Shown here piece by piece: positions 1-7,886 of a stretch of DNA of 35,583 nucleotides. Positions within the stretch are counted from its first letter, which is position 1. Each line of letters begins with the position of its first letter. A model generated the notes under the pieces. The model saw nothing but the letters and a program-made list of their open reading frames with translations. It was not told the origin of the DNA and did not search any database. Where the stretch lies: NCBI GenBank assembly GCA_017407205.1, contig JAFQXA010000034.1, forward strand, positions 1-35,583, written 5' to 3'. The DNA comes from Clostridia bacterium. Its GTDB lineage: Bacteria; Bacillota; Clostridia; Christensenellales; CAG-138. Made by a program: the position numbers and the translations under genes.

Positions 1-22
1 CCAAGGTGTTGTTTTTTCTCAA
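1..22 (-). CDS. Possible 5' end of a gene leaving the window
   Basis: On the minus strand an AAGGAG motif (31-36) sits eight bases before a TTG codon (20-22), followed by open codons reading MRKNNTL to the window edge. AT-rich sequence with -10-like motifs (about 40-56) lies upstream. The spacing is good for a clostridial ribosome binding site, and TTG starts occur elsewhere in this window. Only seven codons are visible, so no product can be named. Confidence 0.3.
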
Positions 23-126
23 ACAGCAATCTCCTTAAAATATAATATTTATAATCAAGCCTTTCGGCAGGATTAACAGAAATGAAACTTCAAGTTTTTC
101 TAACTGTTCTACATATTGGGATTGGA

Positions 127-343
127 TTACTTGTGTCCACTATCTGTAATAATATAAAACCCTTCTTGAATTGCAGAAAGTGTTGCAATGGAGCATACAG
201 CTATGGCAATGTATTTCAATTCCAAAAAAGGTATTGTCAAAGGCAATAAGAACAGAAGGAGTCCTGTTACTTTGTCCGCATCCACCAAACATAACCGCTG
301 CGAGAACTCCGATAACCAAAATTACCCTTTTCACAAGATACAT
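127..343 (-). pseudogene. Frameshifted small membrane protein gene
   Basis: The frame opening at 343 reads MYLVKRVILVIGVLAAVMFG-GCGQ, a plausible membrane or lipoprotein start, and then turns into an unlikely Cys/His-rich tail (IHCHSCMLHCNTFCN). In the +1 frame the same stretch reads as a convincing two-helix membrane protein: DKVTGLLLFLLPLTIPF, then LKYIAIAVCSIATLSAI, ending QEGFYIITDSGHK at a stop at 127-129. Joining the two frames near 275-290 (for example by removing one G from the GGAC) gives a continuous hydrophobic protein of about 70 residues. I read this as a one-base frameshift or an assembly error. No good ribosome binding site precedes the ATG. The function is unknown. Confidence 0.55.
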
Positions 344-373
344 TTACTTTCAAACTAAAGTTTATCAAACAGT

Positions 374-402
374 ATTTTATTTGTTTTTCGCTGTGGTAAC
401 AA
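374..402 (-). promoter_or_regulatory. Candidate promoter upstream of the frameshifted gene
   Basis: Minus-strand TTGTTA (397-402), 17-bp spacer, TAAAAT (374-379). It points toward the broken gene at 343. The rest of 344-565 is AT-rich intergenic DNA in which I see no gene. Confidence 0.4.
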
Positions 403-565
403 ATTCAATAATTAATTTATAAACATAGTGCATTTAATATCATCACATATATCTGATATTTCTATTGCAAAATTGATAGTTTCTTATCTTAAAATATTTT
501 TCGAATTCATATTTATTCTTTTTTATCGATATACAACACACTATGCAATATAGCAATCTGAATCA

Positions 566-928
566 TTAACACAGAAACCAGCTCAATGCCATCAGTCCGC
601 CACCAAGCAAAAAGCATATAATACTTACCCAATGCCCCAGATATTGTTTAATTATAATTGCAACAAAGTTAAACAGTCCTATGCCAAATATGAAACCGCC
701 GATAGCACCGAGTACTTCCCAGCCATTTCCTTCTCCTTTAAGCAACCCAACGCAAAGAATGAACGCATACATTGGCAAAACCAAAGCAACAATTCCGAGT
801 GCCAACAAAAATTTGTATCCTATCGGATGCTCTGCTTTAAACTCTGCATCGGAATCAGGGTCGAAATAGTACCTGTAATTCTTTGGCGGTTTCCATTTTG
901 ACGGTTTGTTGTTCTTCACTTTTGTCAT
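566..928 (-). CDS. Small integral membrane protein, unknown function
   Basis: 120 residues. A basic, Pro/Lys-rich cytoplasmic N-terminus of about 40 residues (KPSKWKPPKNYRYYFDPDSD) is followed by three predicted membrane helices at roughly 41-63, 72-92 and 98-119. The last helix ends four residues before the C-terminus and includes a GGG. The start is supported by GGAGG five bases before ATG. I do not recognise the family. Upstream of it (929-1126) lies the hairpin array that follows rlmD, so any transcript entering from rlmD would carry that array as its 5' leader. I see no clear promoter of its own between the array and the start. Confidence 0.7.
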   Translation of the reverse strand: MTKVKNNKPSKWKPPKNYRYYFDPDSDAEFKAEHPIGYKFLLALGIVALVLPMYAFILCVGLLKGEGNGWEVLGAIGGFIFGIGLFNFVAIIIKQYLGHWVSIICFLLGGGLMALSWFLC

Positions 929-980
929 ACTATCCTCCGCAGTATATCTGCTTTTCCGGTTACATTCACTTCGTTCAAAT

Positions 981-1180
981 TCGATATGTTGCCTTTGGCA
1001 ACAAAAGGTCGATATGCTGTCTGCCGCGTCTTCACTCTATCTCGTTTTGACTTCAGTCAAAACATATCGAATCCCATTCTTGATGGGATATATCGAGCCA
1101 CCGCAGGTGGCATATCGAGCGACACGTCAGCGTCGCATATCGACGTCGAGTCGTCGTTTTAAGCAAACGACGGACTCGAC
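981..1180. repeat. Array of variable-stem hairpins joined by constant ATATCGA
   Basis: Plus strand, in order: TCGATATG (981-988); hairpin TGTTGCC-TTT-GGCAACA (987-1003); TCGATATG (1009-1016); a degenerate stretch (1017-1043); GTTTTGACT-TC-AGTCAAAAC (1044-1063) then ATATCGA; ATCCCAT-TCTTG-ATGGGAT (1071-1089) then ATATCGA; GCCACC-GCA-GGTGGC (1097-1111) then ATATCGA; GCGACAC-GTCA-GCGTCGC (1119-1136, one mismatch) then ATATCGA (1137-1143); and a long hairpin with arms 1145-1159 and 1165-1180 (one bulged base). The linkers on the left are the reverse complement, TCGATATG. The linker is constant while every stem differs, yet each stem is self-complementary. That is not a CRISPR, a REP element or an intrinsic terminator. 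It overlaps the 3' end of rlmD. Confidence 0.85.
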
Positions 1181-2521
1181 ATGACCTGAGTGCGGAAACA
1201 TATCAACGGGCTGAACGGACTTTATCTCGTAGCCGTTATCGCAAAGCAGGCGACAATCCCTCGCAAGTGTTGCAGGGTTGCATGAAACATATACGACTTT
1301 TTCGATTTTTGCATTTATGATTGCATTGAGCGTTTTATCGTCACAGCCTTTTCGGGGCGGATCGAGCATAACGGCATCTATTTTCGTTCCGCTTGATGCG
1401 ATTTTGGGAAATGCTTCCTCTGCATCTGCACAGATGAACTCCACATTTTCTATGCCGTTTTCTCTTGCGTTCTGCTTGGCATCAACTATTGCTTCCTTAA
1501 CTATTTCAATACCAACAACCTGCTTTGCTTTTTTTGCGATCAGCAGGGATATTGTACCTATTCCGCAAAATACATCGACAACTGTTTCTTCACCCGTAAG
1601 GCCAAGATTGTTTATTGCTGTATTATAGAGTTTGACTGTTTGCTCGGGGTTTACCTGCAAAAACGAAGCAGCACTTACATTGAATTTCAAGCCATTGATT
1701 TTCTCGGTTATATAGTCACTTCCCCATATAACATCAAACTCATCACCCAATATTACATTTGTAACCTTTGAATTTACGTTATGAATAATGCTTGTAAGCC
1801 CTTCGATATTTGATTTAAGCTTTTCAATAAGTTGTGGGACATTCAATATAGGTCCTGTTGTTACGATTACAACCATGACCTGTTTTTCATCAGCAGTTGT
1901 ACGCACCATAACATGGCGTAATATTCCCTCGTGCGTTTCCTCATTATAGGGAGGCACGCCGTATTCATTCGCCCATTCTGTTACTGCATTTACTGCCTGT
2001 ATAATCTTGCTTTTCTGTATAATGCAATCATTCAAGGGCACAAGAGTGTGCGACCTTTGCTTAAAAAATCCTGCTTCTACGCTTTCATCAACATACCCCA
2101 AAGGAAAGCTTCCTTTATTGCGATAGCGTTCAGGATTCTTCATGCCGATAATCGGTAAAACTTCAATATCTTTAAAACCGCCAAGGCGTTCCATGGCATC
2201 CTTGACCTGTTCCTGTTTGACTTTAAGCTGTGCTTCATATGAAAGATGCTGCAATGTACAGCCACCGCACGCATCATAAACAGGGCACTTTGGCTCCACC
2301 CTGTCCTTTGACGGAGTCAGTATGCTCTTGAGCTTGCCCACCGCATAGCTTGACTTCACCTTTATGATATGAGCATACACCTGTTCATCCATAAGTGCAC
2401 CGTCAACAAATACGGCCAGCCCCTCATATCTGCCTATACCGCATCCTTGCCCCGTAACCGAATCAACGTCTAATTTTATATCGTCATTCTTCTTCAAGGG
2501 CAATAAACTGTTCTTTGTCAT
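1127..2521 (-). CDS. rlmD: 23S rRNA (uracil-5-)-methyltransferase, RlmD/RlmCD (TrmA/RumA family)
   Basis: SAM-dependent m5U methyltransferase of 23S rRNA; Firmicute homologues (RlmCD) can modify both U747 and U1939. An N-terminal TRAM-like OB fold occupies about residues 10-68. The [4Fe-4S] cysteines are C79, C85, C88 (CPVYDACGGC) and C166. The SAM loop is VDVFCGIGT (315-323), followed by DPPRKG (387-392), the nucleophile C414 in YVSCNPA, and the general base E449 in HVE. The start is chosen with AAGGTG overlapping the dnaE stop, six bases downstream of dnaE, so the two are probably cotranscribed. Odd point: family members usually end just after HVExVV-L, but here about ten extra residues (KRRLDVDMRR) are encoded by the hairpin array that runs into the gene. 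Confidence 0.95.
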   Translation of the reverse strand: MTKNSLLPLKKNDDIKLDVDSVTGQGCGIGRYEGLAVFVDGALMDEQVYAHIIKVKSSYAVGKLKSILTPSKDRVEPKCPVYDACGGCTLQHLSYEAQLKVKQEQVKDAMERLGGFKDIEVLPIIGMKNPERYRNKGSFPLGYVDESVEAGFFKQRSHTLVPLNDCIIQKSKIIQAVNAVTEWANEYGVPPYNEETHEGILRHVMVRTTADEKQVMVVIVTTGPILNVPQLIEKLKSNIEGLTSIIHNVNSKVTNVILGDEFDVIWGSDYITEKINGLKFNVSAASFLQVNPEQTVKLYNTAINNLGLTGEETVVDVFCGIGTISLLIAKKAKQVVGIEIVKEAIVDAKQNARENGIENVEFICADAEEAFPKIASSGTKIDAVMLDPPRKGCDDKTLNAIINAKIEKVVYVSCNPATLARDCRLLCDNGYEIKSVQPVDMFPHSGHVESVVCLKRRLDVDMRR

Positions 2522-2527
2522 CTTCTG

Positions 2528-5500
2528 TCACACCTTACTTATAAGCTTTACATTTTCTTCGCCCAAATGGGCATTGAGTATATCTATAAAAGCACTGCTC
2601 GGGTTAACATGCATACTGTTTGGTACCGCAATGCTCTTTCCTTTTATTTTACTGCTGCAAAGTTTAACGGGAACATTGCCGGGGAAACGAGTCAAAATAG
2701 TGCAGATCTTATCAAAGAGAGCTTTTTCCTCTATGTCAAACTGCAAATACAAGGTTCTGTTTTCCTTTGCTGTTTCAAGCTCAATAACCTCATCAACCAG
2801 AATGGAGTTGTTGCGTTCCTCTCGCATATTGAGCTTTCCGCGTATTACAACCTTGCCGTCATTTTCTAAGATGGGTGCATATCTTGTGAGCACTGACGGG
2901 AAGAATGTAACTTCTATGCTGCCTGTTTTATCCTCCAAAACCGCATAGCCCATCATGCCGTTGCCCGATTTTGTGGGACGCTTTCTAAGGTCCGTCAATA
3001 TACCGCCGACTCTTACCGTATCGTTATCTTTTATTCTTCCGTTGCCGTCCTCATTCAGAATCATCGCAACGGTTGTGCCGATATGCGCAAGCTGTTTTGT
3101 ATAATCATCCAACGGATGACCGCTTATGTATATTCCTATCGACTCTTTTTCCATTGCAAGAAGCTGTGTGCGTGAATACTCGCTGATGTTCGGAAACTCG
3201 ATATTTATGTTCATGTCAGAATCTTGATCTGCAAAATCGAAGAGCGACATCTGCCCCGTCTTACGCCTTGCACGTTCTGTTACCGACATATCAATGGCAC
3301 GCTCATAAACTGCCATGAGCTTGGAACGGAAAACGCCAAACACATCAAAGCACCCTGCCTTGATAAGCCCCTCAATCATGCGCTTGTTTATGCCTTCAGA
3401 ACGCTTTAAAAAGTCATAAAAATCAGAGAACTCGCCCTTCTCCCGACGTTCTTTTATCATTTGCTCCATGGCATTTTCGCCAACGTTTCTGATTGCGGCA
3501 AGACCGAATCTTATCCTGCCGTTTTCAACCGTAAACTTTGGAAAACTCTTATTTATATCGGGAGGCAAAAGTGTTATTCCCTGCTTTTGTGCAGCATAAA
3601 TATATTCTGATATCTTATCTGCATTGCCAAGATAGCTGTTTATCATCGCAGTAAAGAACTCAACGGGATAATATTTTTTAAGGTATGCTGTTCTGTAGGC
3701 AACAACAGCATAGGCAGCAGCATGGGATTTATTGAATGCATATGATGCAAAGTCCATCATTTCATCGTAAATCTTGTTTGCGACCTTTTCGCTTACGCCG
3801 TTTCTCAGACATCCCTGAACCGTGATTTCGCCATTCTTTTCTTCACCATATATAAAGCATTGTCGTTCTTTTGCCATGACATCATGCTTCTTTTTAGCCA
3901 TTGCACGCCTTACTATATCACTTCTGCCCATTGAATAGCCTGCAAGGTCACGAACAATGCGCATAACCTGTTCCTGATAGACCATGCAACCGTATGTATT
4001 CTGAAGTATGGGACGCAAAAGCTCGGTTGAGTATTCAACGCTTTGTTTGTCATTCTTGCCCTTTAAGTATCTCGGTATCTGTTCCATAGGACCCGGTCTG
4101 TAGAGCGAAATTCCTGCAATTATATCTTCAAAATTATCGGGTTTTAACTGCATCATGAACTGGCGCATACCTGCGGATTCAAGCTGGAAAACGCCATCGG
4201 TATCACCCTCTGAAATCATCTTATATACACCGCTGTCAACAGGATCCATCCTGTTAAGGTCCGGAACTTCTTTTCCGTTTTCGCGTATAAAATCAAGCGT
4301 ATCACGGATAACCGTCAACGTACGAAGTCCCAGAAAGTCTATCTTCAAAAGCCCCAATTCCTCAACGGTATCTTTCGGAAATTGAGTTGTTACAGCATCC
4401 TCATTGCGTTGCAAGGGTACATACTCAGTTATCGGGTCAACGCACACAACAACACCCGCTGCATGGGTTGATGCATGGCGTGGAATACCCTCAAGCTTCA
4501 TTGAAAGGTCTATGAGCTTTTTAATACCCGTATCTATCTCGTATAAGCTTTTAAGCTCTGCAACAGTATCAAGTGCCTGCTTGAGCGTTATTCCGAGTGT
4601 ATTCGGTACAAGCTTTGCAATTTTATCCACATCTGCGTAAGGCATATGCAGAGCCCTGCCCACATCGCGTATTACCGCCTTTGCAGACATTGAACCGAAT
4701 GTAATAATCTGTGAAACGTGATCTGCACCGTATTTTCTAACGACATAGTCTATAACTTCCTGTCGCCTTTCAATGCAGAAGTCTATATCAAAGTCAGGCA
4801 TTGTAACGCGCTCAGGATTCAAAAAGCGTTCAAAAAGCAAGTCATATTTAAGGGGATCTATATCCGTTATATCAAGTGCAAAAGCAGCAATGCTGCCTGC
4901 ACCGCTTCCTCTGCCCGGGCCTACAAAGATGCCCGATTTGTGTGCAAAGTTTATAAAGTCCCAAACAATGAGGTAGTAATCAACAAAGCCCATGCTCGCA
5001 ATTACATTCATCTCATACTCAAGCCTGTCCCATGCTGTTTTATCAGCATTCGGCATTTTACGCTTCAAGCCTTCGCGGCAAAGCTTTTCAAAATAAGCCT
5101 TATTATCACTGCCGTCGGGAGTTTTAAATGCGGGCATATGGCTCTCGTCAAAGGAAAGCGTGACATTGCATTTTTCGGCAATCTCGTTTGTATTCTTTAT
5201 AGAGTCGGGATAATCAAACAAGACATCAAGCATCTCGTCCCCCGTCTTTAAATAGAACTCATCAGTTGACATCTTCATGCGTATTTCATCGTCAACAAAC
5301 TTATTTGTCTGTATGCACAAAAGAACATCCTGTGCCTCGGCATCCGCCTTCTCAACATAGTGGACATCATTCGTTGCAACTGTTTTTATATCAAGGTCTT
5401 GAGCTAAGGAAGCCAAAAGCGGTAAAACCTCAAGCTGTTCCCTTATGCCGTGGTTTTGAAGTTCTATATAAAAGTCATCTTCGAACATAGCCTTCAAGCG

Positions 5501-5974
5501 TTTTGCCAGAGCATATGCTGAGTCTTTTTGATTTTTTAAAAGCAAAGACGGAATATCGCCTGCCAGGCACGCAGACAAACATACAAGCCCCTCCCTGTAC
5601 TGTTCAAGTACGGAGTAATCTATACGGGGCTTATAGTAGAATCCGTCAATAAAAGCGATTGACGAAAGCTTCATCAGATTTTTGTAGCCTGTGTTGTTTT
5701 TTGCAAGTAAAATCAAGTGTGCATTATTGCGCAATCCCTCTTTTTCATAGAGGGATTTTTCGGCAACATAAGCTTCCATACCGAGTATGGGTTTTATGCC
5801 TTGCTTCATGCACTCTTTATAGAAATTAACCACACCGTACATAACACCATGGTCCGTTATAGCAAGCGACTTCATACCCAATTCTTTTGCACGCGAAACA
5901 AGGTTAGGTATTCTTGATGCACCGTCAAGCAAGCTATATTCAGTATGAACATGTAAATGCACAAATTCGTTCAT
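2528..5974 (-). CDS. dnaE: DNA polymerase III alpha subunit, DnaE type
   Basis: C-family replicative polymerase. 1148 residues, normal for DnaE. An N-terminal PHP domain (HVHTEYSLLDG, 8-18; ITDHG, 39-43) is followed by the palm. GPGRGSGAGS (352-361) binds nucleotide, and PDFDIDF (393-399) carries the catalytic aspartates, with a third acidic site in KIDFLGL. Then come fingers, a helix-hairpin-helix stretch and a C-terminal OB fold (about 985-1030, VRVGGILTDLRKRPTKSG). In Firmicutes DnaE extends primers beside PolC. No intein or frameshift is seen. It begins four bases after the whiA stop, so translation is probably coupled; the murB-whiA-dnaE-rlmD run looks like one transcription unit. Confidence 0.97.
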   Translation of the reverse strand: MNEFVHLHVHTEYSLLDGASRIPNLVSRAKELGMKSLAITDHGVMYGVVNFYKECMKQGIKPILGMEAYVAEKSLYEKEGLRNNAHLILLAKNNTGYKNLMKLSSIAFIDGFYYKPRIDYSVLEQYREGLVCLSACLAGDIPSLLLKNQKDSAYALAKRLKAMFEDDFYIELQNHGIREQLEVLPLLASLAQDLDIKTVATNDVHYVEKADAEAQDVLLCIQTNKFVDDEIRMKMSTDEFYLKTGDEMLDVLFDYPDSIKNTNEIAEKCNVTLSFDESHMPAFKTPDGSDNKAYFEKLCREGLKRKMPNADKTAWDRLEYEMNVIASMGFVDYYLIVWDFINFAHKSGIFVGPGRGSGAGSIAAFALDITDIDPLKYDLLFERFLNPERVTMPDFDIDFCIERRQEVIDYVVRKYGADHVSQIITFGSMSAKAVIRDVGRALHMPYADVDKIAKLVPNTLGITLKQALDTVAELKSLYEIDTGIKKLIDLSMKLEGIPRHASTHAAGVVVCVDPITEYVPLQRNEDAVTTQFPKDTVEELGLLKIDFLGLRTLTVIRDTLDFIRENGKEVPDLNRMDPVDSGVYKMISEGDTDGVFQLESAGMRQFMMQLKPDNFEDIIAGISLYRPGPMEQIPRYLKGKNDKQSVEYSTELLRPILQNTYGCMVYQEQVMRIVRDLAGYSMGRSDIVRRAMAKKKHDVMAKERQCFIYGEEKNGEITVQGCLRNGVSEKVANKIYDEMMDFASYAFNKSHAAAYAVVAYRTAYLKKYYPVEFFTAMINSYLGNADKISEYIYAAQKQGITLLPPDINKSFPKFTVENGRIRFGLAAIRNVGENAMEQMIKERREKGEFSDFYDFLKRSEGINKRMIEGLIKAGCFDVFGVFRSKLMAVYERAIDMSVTERARRKTGQMSLFDFADQDSDMNINIEFPNISEYSRTQLLAMEKESIGIYISGHPLDDYTKQLAHIGTTVAMILNEDGNGRIKDNDTVRVGGILTDLRKRPTKSGNGMMGYAVLEDKTGSIEVTFFPSVLTRYAPILENDGKVVIRGKLNMREERNNSILVDEVIELETAKENRTLYLQFDIEEKALFDKICTILTRFPGNVPVKLCSSKIKGKSIAVPNSMHVNPSSAFIDILNAHLGEENVKLISKV

Positions 5975-5978
5975 ATCG

Positions 5979-6926
5979 CTATACCTTTTCTCCGTTTCGA
6001 ATTGAATCAGCTATCGCCGCAAGCTTTATAAATCTATGATTTACGCCTGATTTTCCGACATTAAGCATCTGTGCCAAATCTGCAAGATTTGCTTCCGGAT
6101 TATTGAGTCTTGCTTCTGCTGCCTCATAGAGAGGTTTTGAAAGTGAGCTCAAGGGCATTACTGACTTGATAAGCTCTATATCAACAAGCTGTTTTGCCGA
6201 TGCCGTTGCGGATTTGTTCATGTTGGCATCTTCGAAGTTCCGCCTGCGGTTCAAGTCATTTTTGACACCGCGGAACAAGCGTACCTCTTCAAACTGCATA
6301 GCGGCATCGGATGCACCCAAAAGCTTTATAAGGTCAGACACCTTGTCCCCTTCTTTGATATACAAAACGGACTGCGACTTTCTGTCAGTGAGCTTTGCAT
6401 CGATATAATAGTTTGAAAGTATATCGGAAAGCTCCCTGGCAAAACGTTCGTATCGGCAAATTATTTCTGCGTGATACCCTTTATCAGGGGCATTTACAGA
6501 GCCCGAGCCTAAAAAAGCACCTCTTATGAAAGCACGCTGTTTATCCTCATTGTCGAGCAAAGAAGCATCAACATGGCCTATTTCAAAACTTTCATCATTA
6601 TCGTCTTTTGCCAGATATCCGACATCTTCAAGCAGCGTTTTGCAGTTTTCGCCCCTTAAAAGAGTCATATAATAACGGTTTTTAAGCTGTGTATTTTCTT
6701 TAACGCCTATGGCGGCATCTATGTTGTAAAGTGCCTTTGCAAGCTTTGCAACAAGTTTTGCAACATTGGAATTTTCAGTCATGTACTGCACTCCCAATCC
6801 AAAACCTGAGGACAGCGTCATAGCACCTGCCGTATGTGTCAACGCGGCAAGCATAGCTCTTTTTTCCTCATCGGTTCTTATCTTGAGTTTTATAAGCTCA
6901 TCTTTTAAATCGGATGAAAACGACAT
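5979..6926 (-). CDS. whiA: WhiA-family DNA-binding regulator
   Basis: 315 residues, standard length. The N-terminal LAGLIDADG-like domain starts with the family signature SFSSDLKDELIKL and contains FIRGAFLGSGSVN. The C-terminal helix-turn-helix is in LADLAQMLNVGKSGVNHRFIK. WhiA is conserved in Gram-positives; in Streptomyces it drives sporulation with WhiB, and in Bacillus it affects cell division and chromosome segregation. AAAGGA precedes ATG by seven bases. It lies 18 bases after murB and 4 before dnaE. In most Clostridia rapZ and yvcK lie just upstream of whiA; they are absent here. Confidence 0.95.
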   Translation of the reverse strand: MSFSSDLKDELIKLKIRTDEEKRAMLAALTHTAGAMTLSSGFGLGVQYMTENSNVAKLVAKLAKALYNIDAAIGVKENTQLKNRYYMTLLRGENCKTLLEDVGYLAKDDNDESFEIGHVDASLLDNEDKQRAFIRGAFLGSGSVNAPDKGYHAEIICRYERFARELSDILSNYYIDAKLTDRKSQSVLYIKEGDKVSDLIKLLGASDAAMQFEEVRLFRGVKNDLNRRRNFEDANMNKSATASAKQLVDIELIKSVMPLSSLSKPLYEAAEARLNNPEANLADLAQMLNVGKSGVNHRFIKLAAIADSIRNGEKV

Positions 6927-6944
6927 TTCAAATTCCTTTGTATA

Positions 6945-7844
6945 TTACATTTTACGCCCTATAAACCGGACTTCTTCTTCAAGCATTACACCGTCTTTTT
7001 CAAAAACGGTTTTCTTTATGTGAGCAATAAGATCAAGCACGTCTTTGCAAGTAGCAGAGCCTGTGTTTATTATAAACCCTGCGTGTTTTTCGCTGACCTG
7101 TGCTCCGCCCACGCTCACACCTTTTAAATTGGCATCCTCTACAAGCTTACCTGCAAAATATCCCTCCGGACGTTTGAAAACACTGCCTGCTGACGGATAT
7201 GCAAGCGGCTGTGAGTTCTTTCTTTTGTTATTCATTTCGATCATTCTGTCTTTTGCTCCGCCATCGTCTTTTAAAAGCTCAATGACAGCAGAAACGACAA
7301 TACGGTTATTCTGTGCAAAGATACTTTTTCTGTATCCCATGTCTGCATCTTCGACTTTTTTTGAGCAAACCTCACCGTTTTCTATATACTCAACCGACGA
7401 AAGCAAGGGCTTTATTTCGTAGCCGTATGCACCTGCATTCATGGCAACAGCACCGCCAAGCCTGCCGGGGATTCCGCCTGCCCATTCAAGCCCCATATAG
7501 CCGCGCCTTATGGTCTCTTTTGTGAGCGAGCTTAACAAAATGCCTGCACCTACAGAGAATACGTTTCCCACTTGCTCGACGGCTGACATTTTATCGCCAA
7601 TTCTTATAACAAGACCTTCAACGCCATTGTCGCTGACAAGAAGATTCGAGCCACCGCCTATTACGGTAACGGGTATCTGCCCTTCCTTTGCAACTGACAA
7701 TATTTCCTGAAGCTCCCTGCTGTTTGACGGCTCGATAAACAAATCGGCTTTTCCGCCAATTTTAAAAGTTGTCATACGGCTCATTAAAACATCGGCCGCA
7801 GCACCCATTGATAACAATTTTTCTACATAAATACTCATATTCAT
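6945..7844 (-). CDS. murB: UDP-N-acetylenolpyruvoylglucosamine reductase MurB
   Basis: Cytosolic FAD enzyme reducing UDP-GlcNAc-enolpyruvate to UDP-MurNAc with NADPH. 299 residues. Visible motifs: TTFKIGGKAD (25-34); FAD-binding GGGSNLLV (63-70); WAGGIPGRLGGAVAMNAGAYG (first part GIPGRLGG); the SAGSVFKRP stretch with the catalytic serine; KHAGFIINTGSAT near the end; and the terminal EEEVRFIG with the catalytic glutamate. It looks like the short type II form common in Firmicutes. Two ATGs are possible (residues 1 and 3) and neither has a strong ribosome binding site. First gene of murB-whiA-dnaE-rlmD. Confidence 0.96.
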   Translation of the reverse strand: MNMSIYVEKLLSMGAAADVLMSRMTTFKIGGKADLFIEPSNSRELQEILSVAKEGQIPVTVIGGGSNLLVSDNGVEGLVIRIGDKMSAVEQVGNVFSVGAGILLSSLTKETIRRGYMGLEWAGGIPGRLGGAVAMNAGAYGYEIKPLLSSVEYIENGEVCSKKVEDADMGYRKSIFAQNNRIVVSAVIELLKDDGGAKDRMIEMNNKRKNSQPLAYPSAGSVFKRPEGYFAGKLVEDANLKGVSVGGAQVSEKHAGFIINTGSATCKDVLDLIAHIKKTVFEKDGVMLEEEVRFIGRKM

Positions 7845-7886
7845 ATTTTACTTCATTTTGCACACTTATACAAGCCATACCAAGAT

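Noticed and set aside
981..1180. CRISPR array
   Set aside because: The constant element is only seven to eight bases, it appears in both orientations, and the variable parts are palindromes of differing length; no cas genes nearby.
1145..1180. Intrinsic terminator of rlmD
   Set aside because: The stem is strong, but the minus-strand sequence after it is GTCGATATG with no U-tract, and it lies inside the coding sequence.
906..1184. Plus-strand 92-residue ORF
   Set aside because: It simply reads through the hairpin array and the end of rlmD; no ribosome binding site, unlikely composition.
4718..5251. Plus-strand 177-residue ORF
   Set aside because: Entirely antisense to dnaE, whose frame is intact and clearly recognisable.
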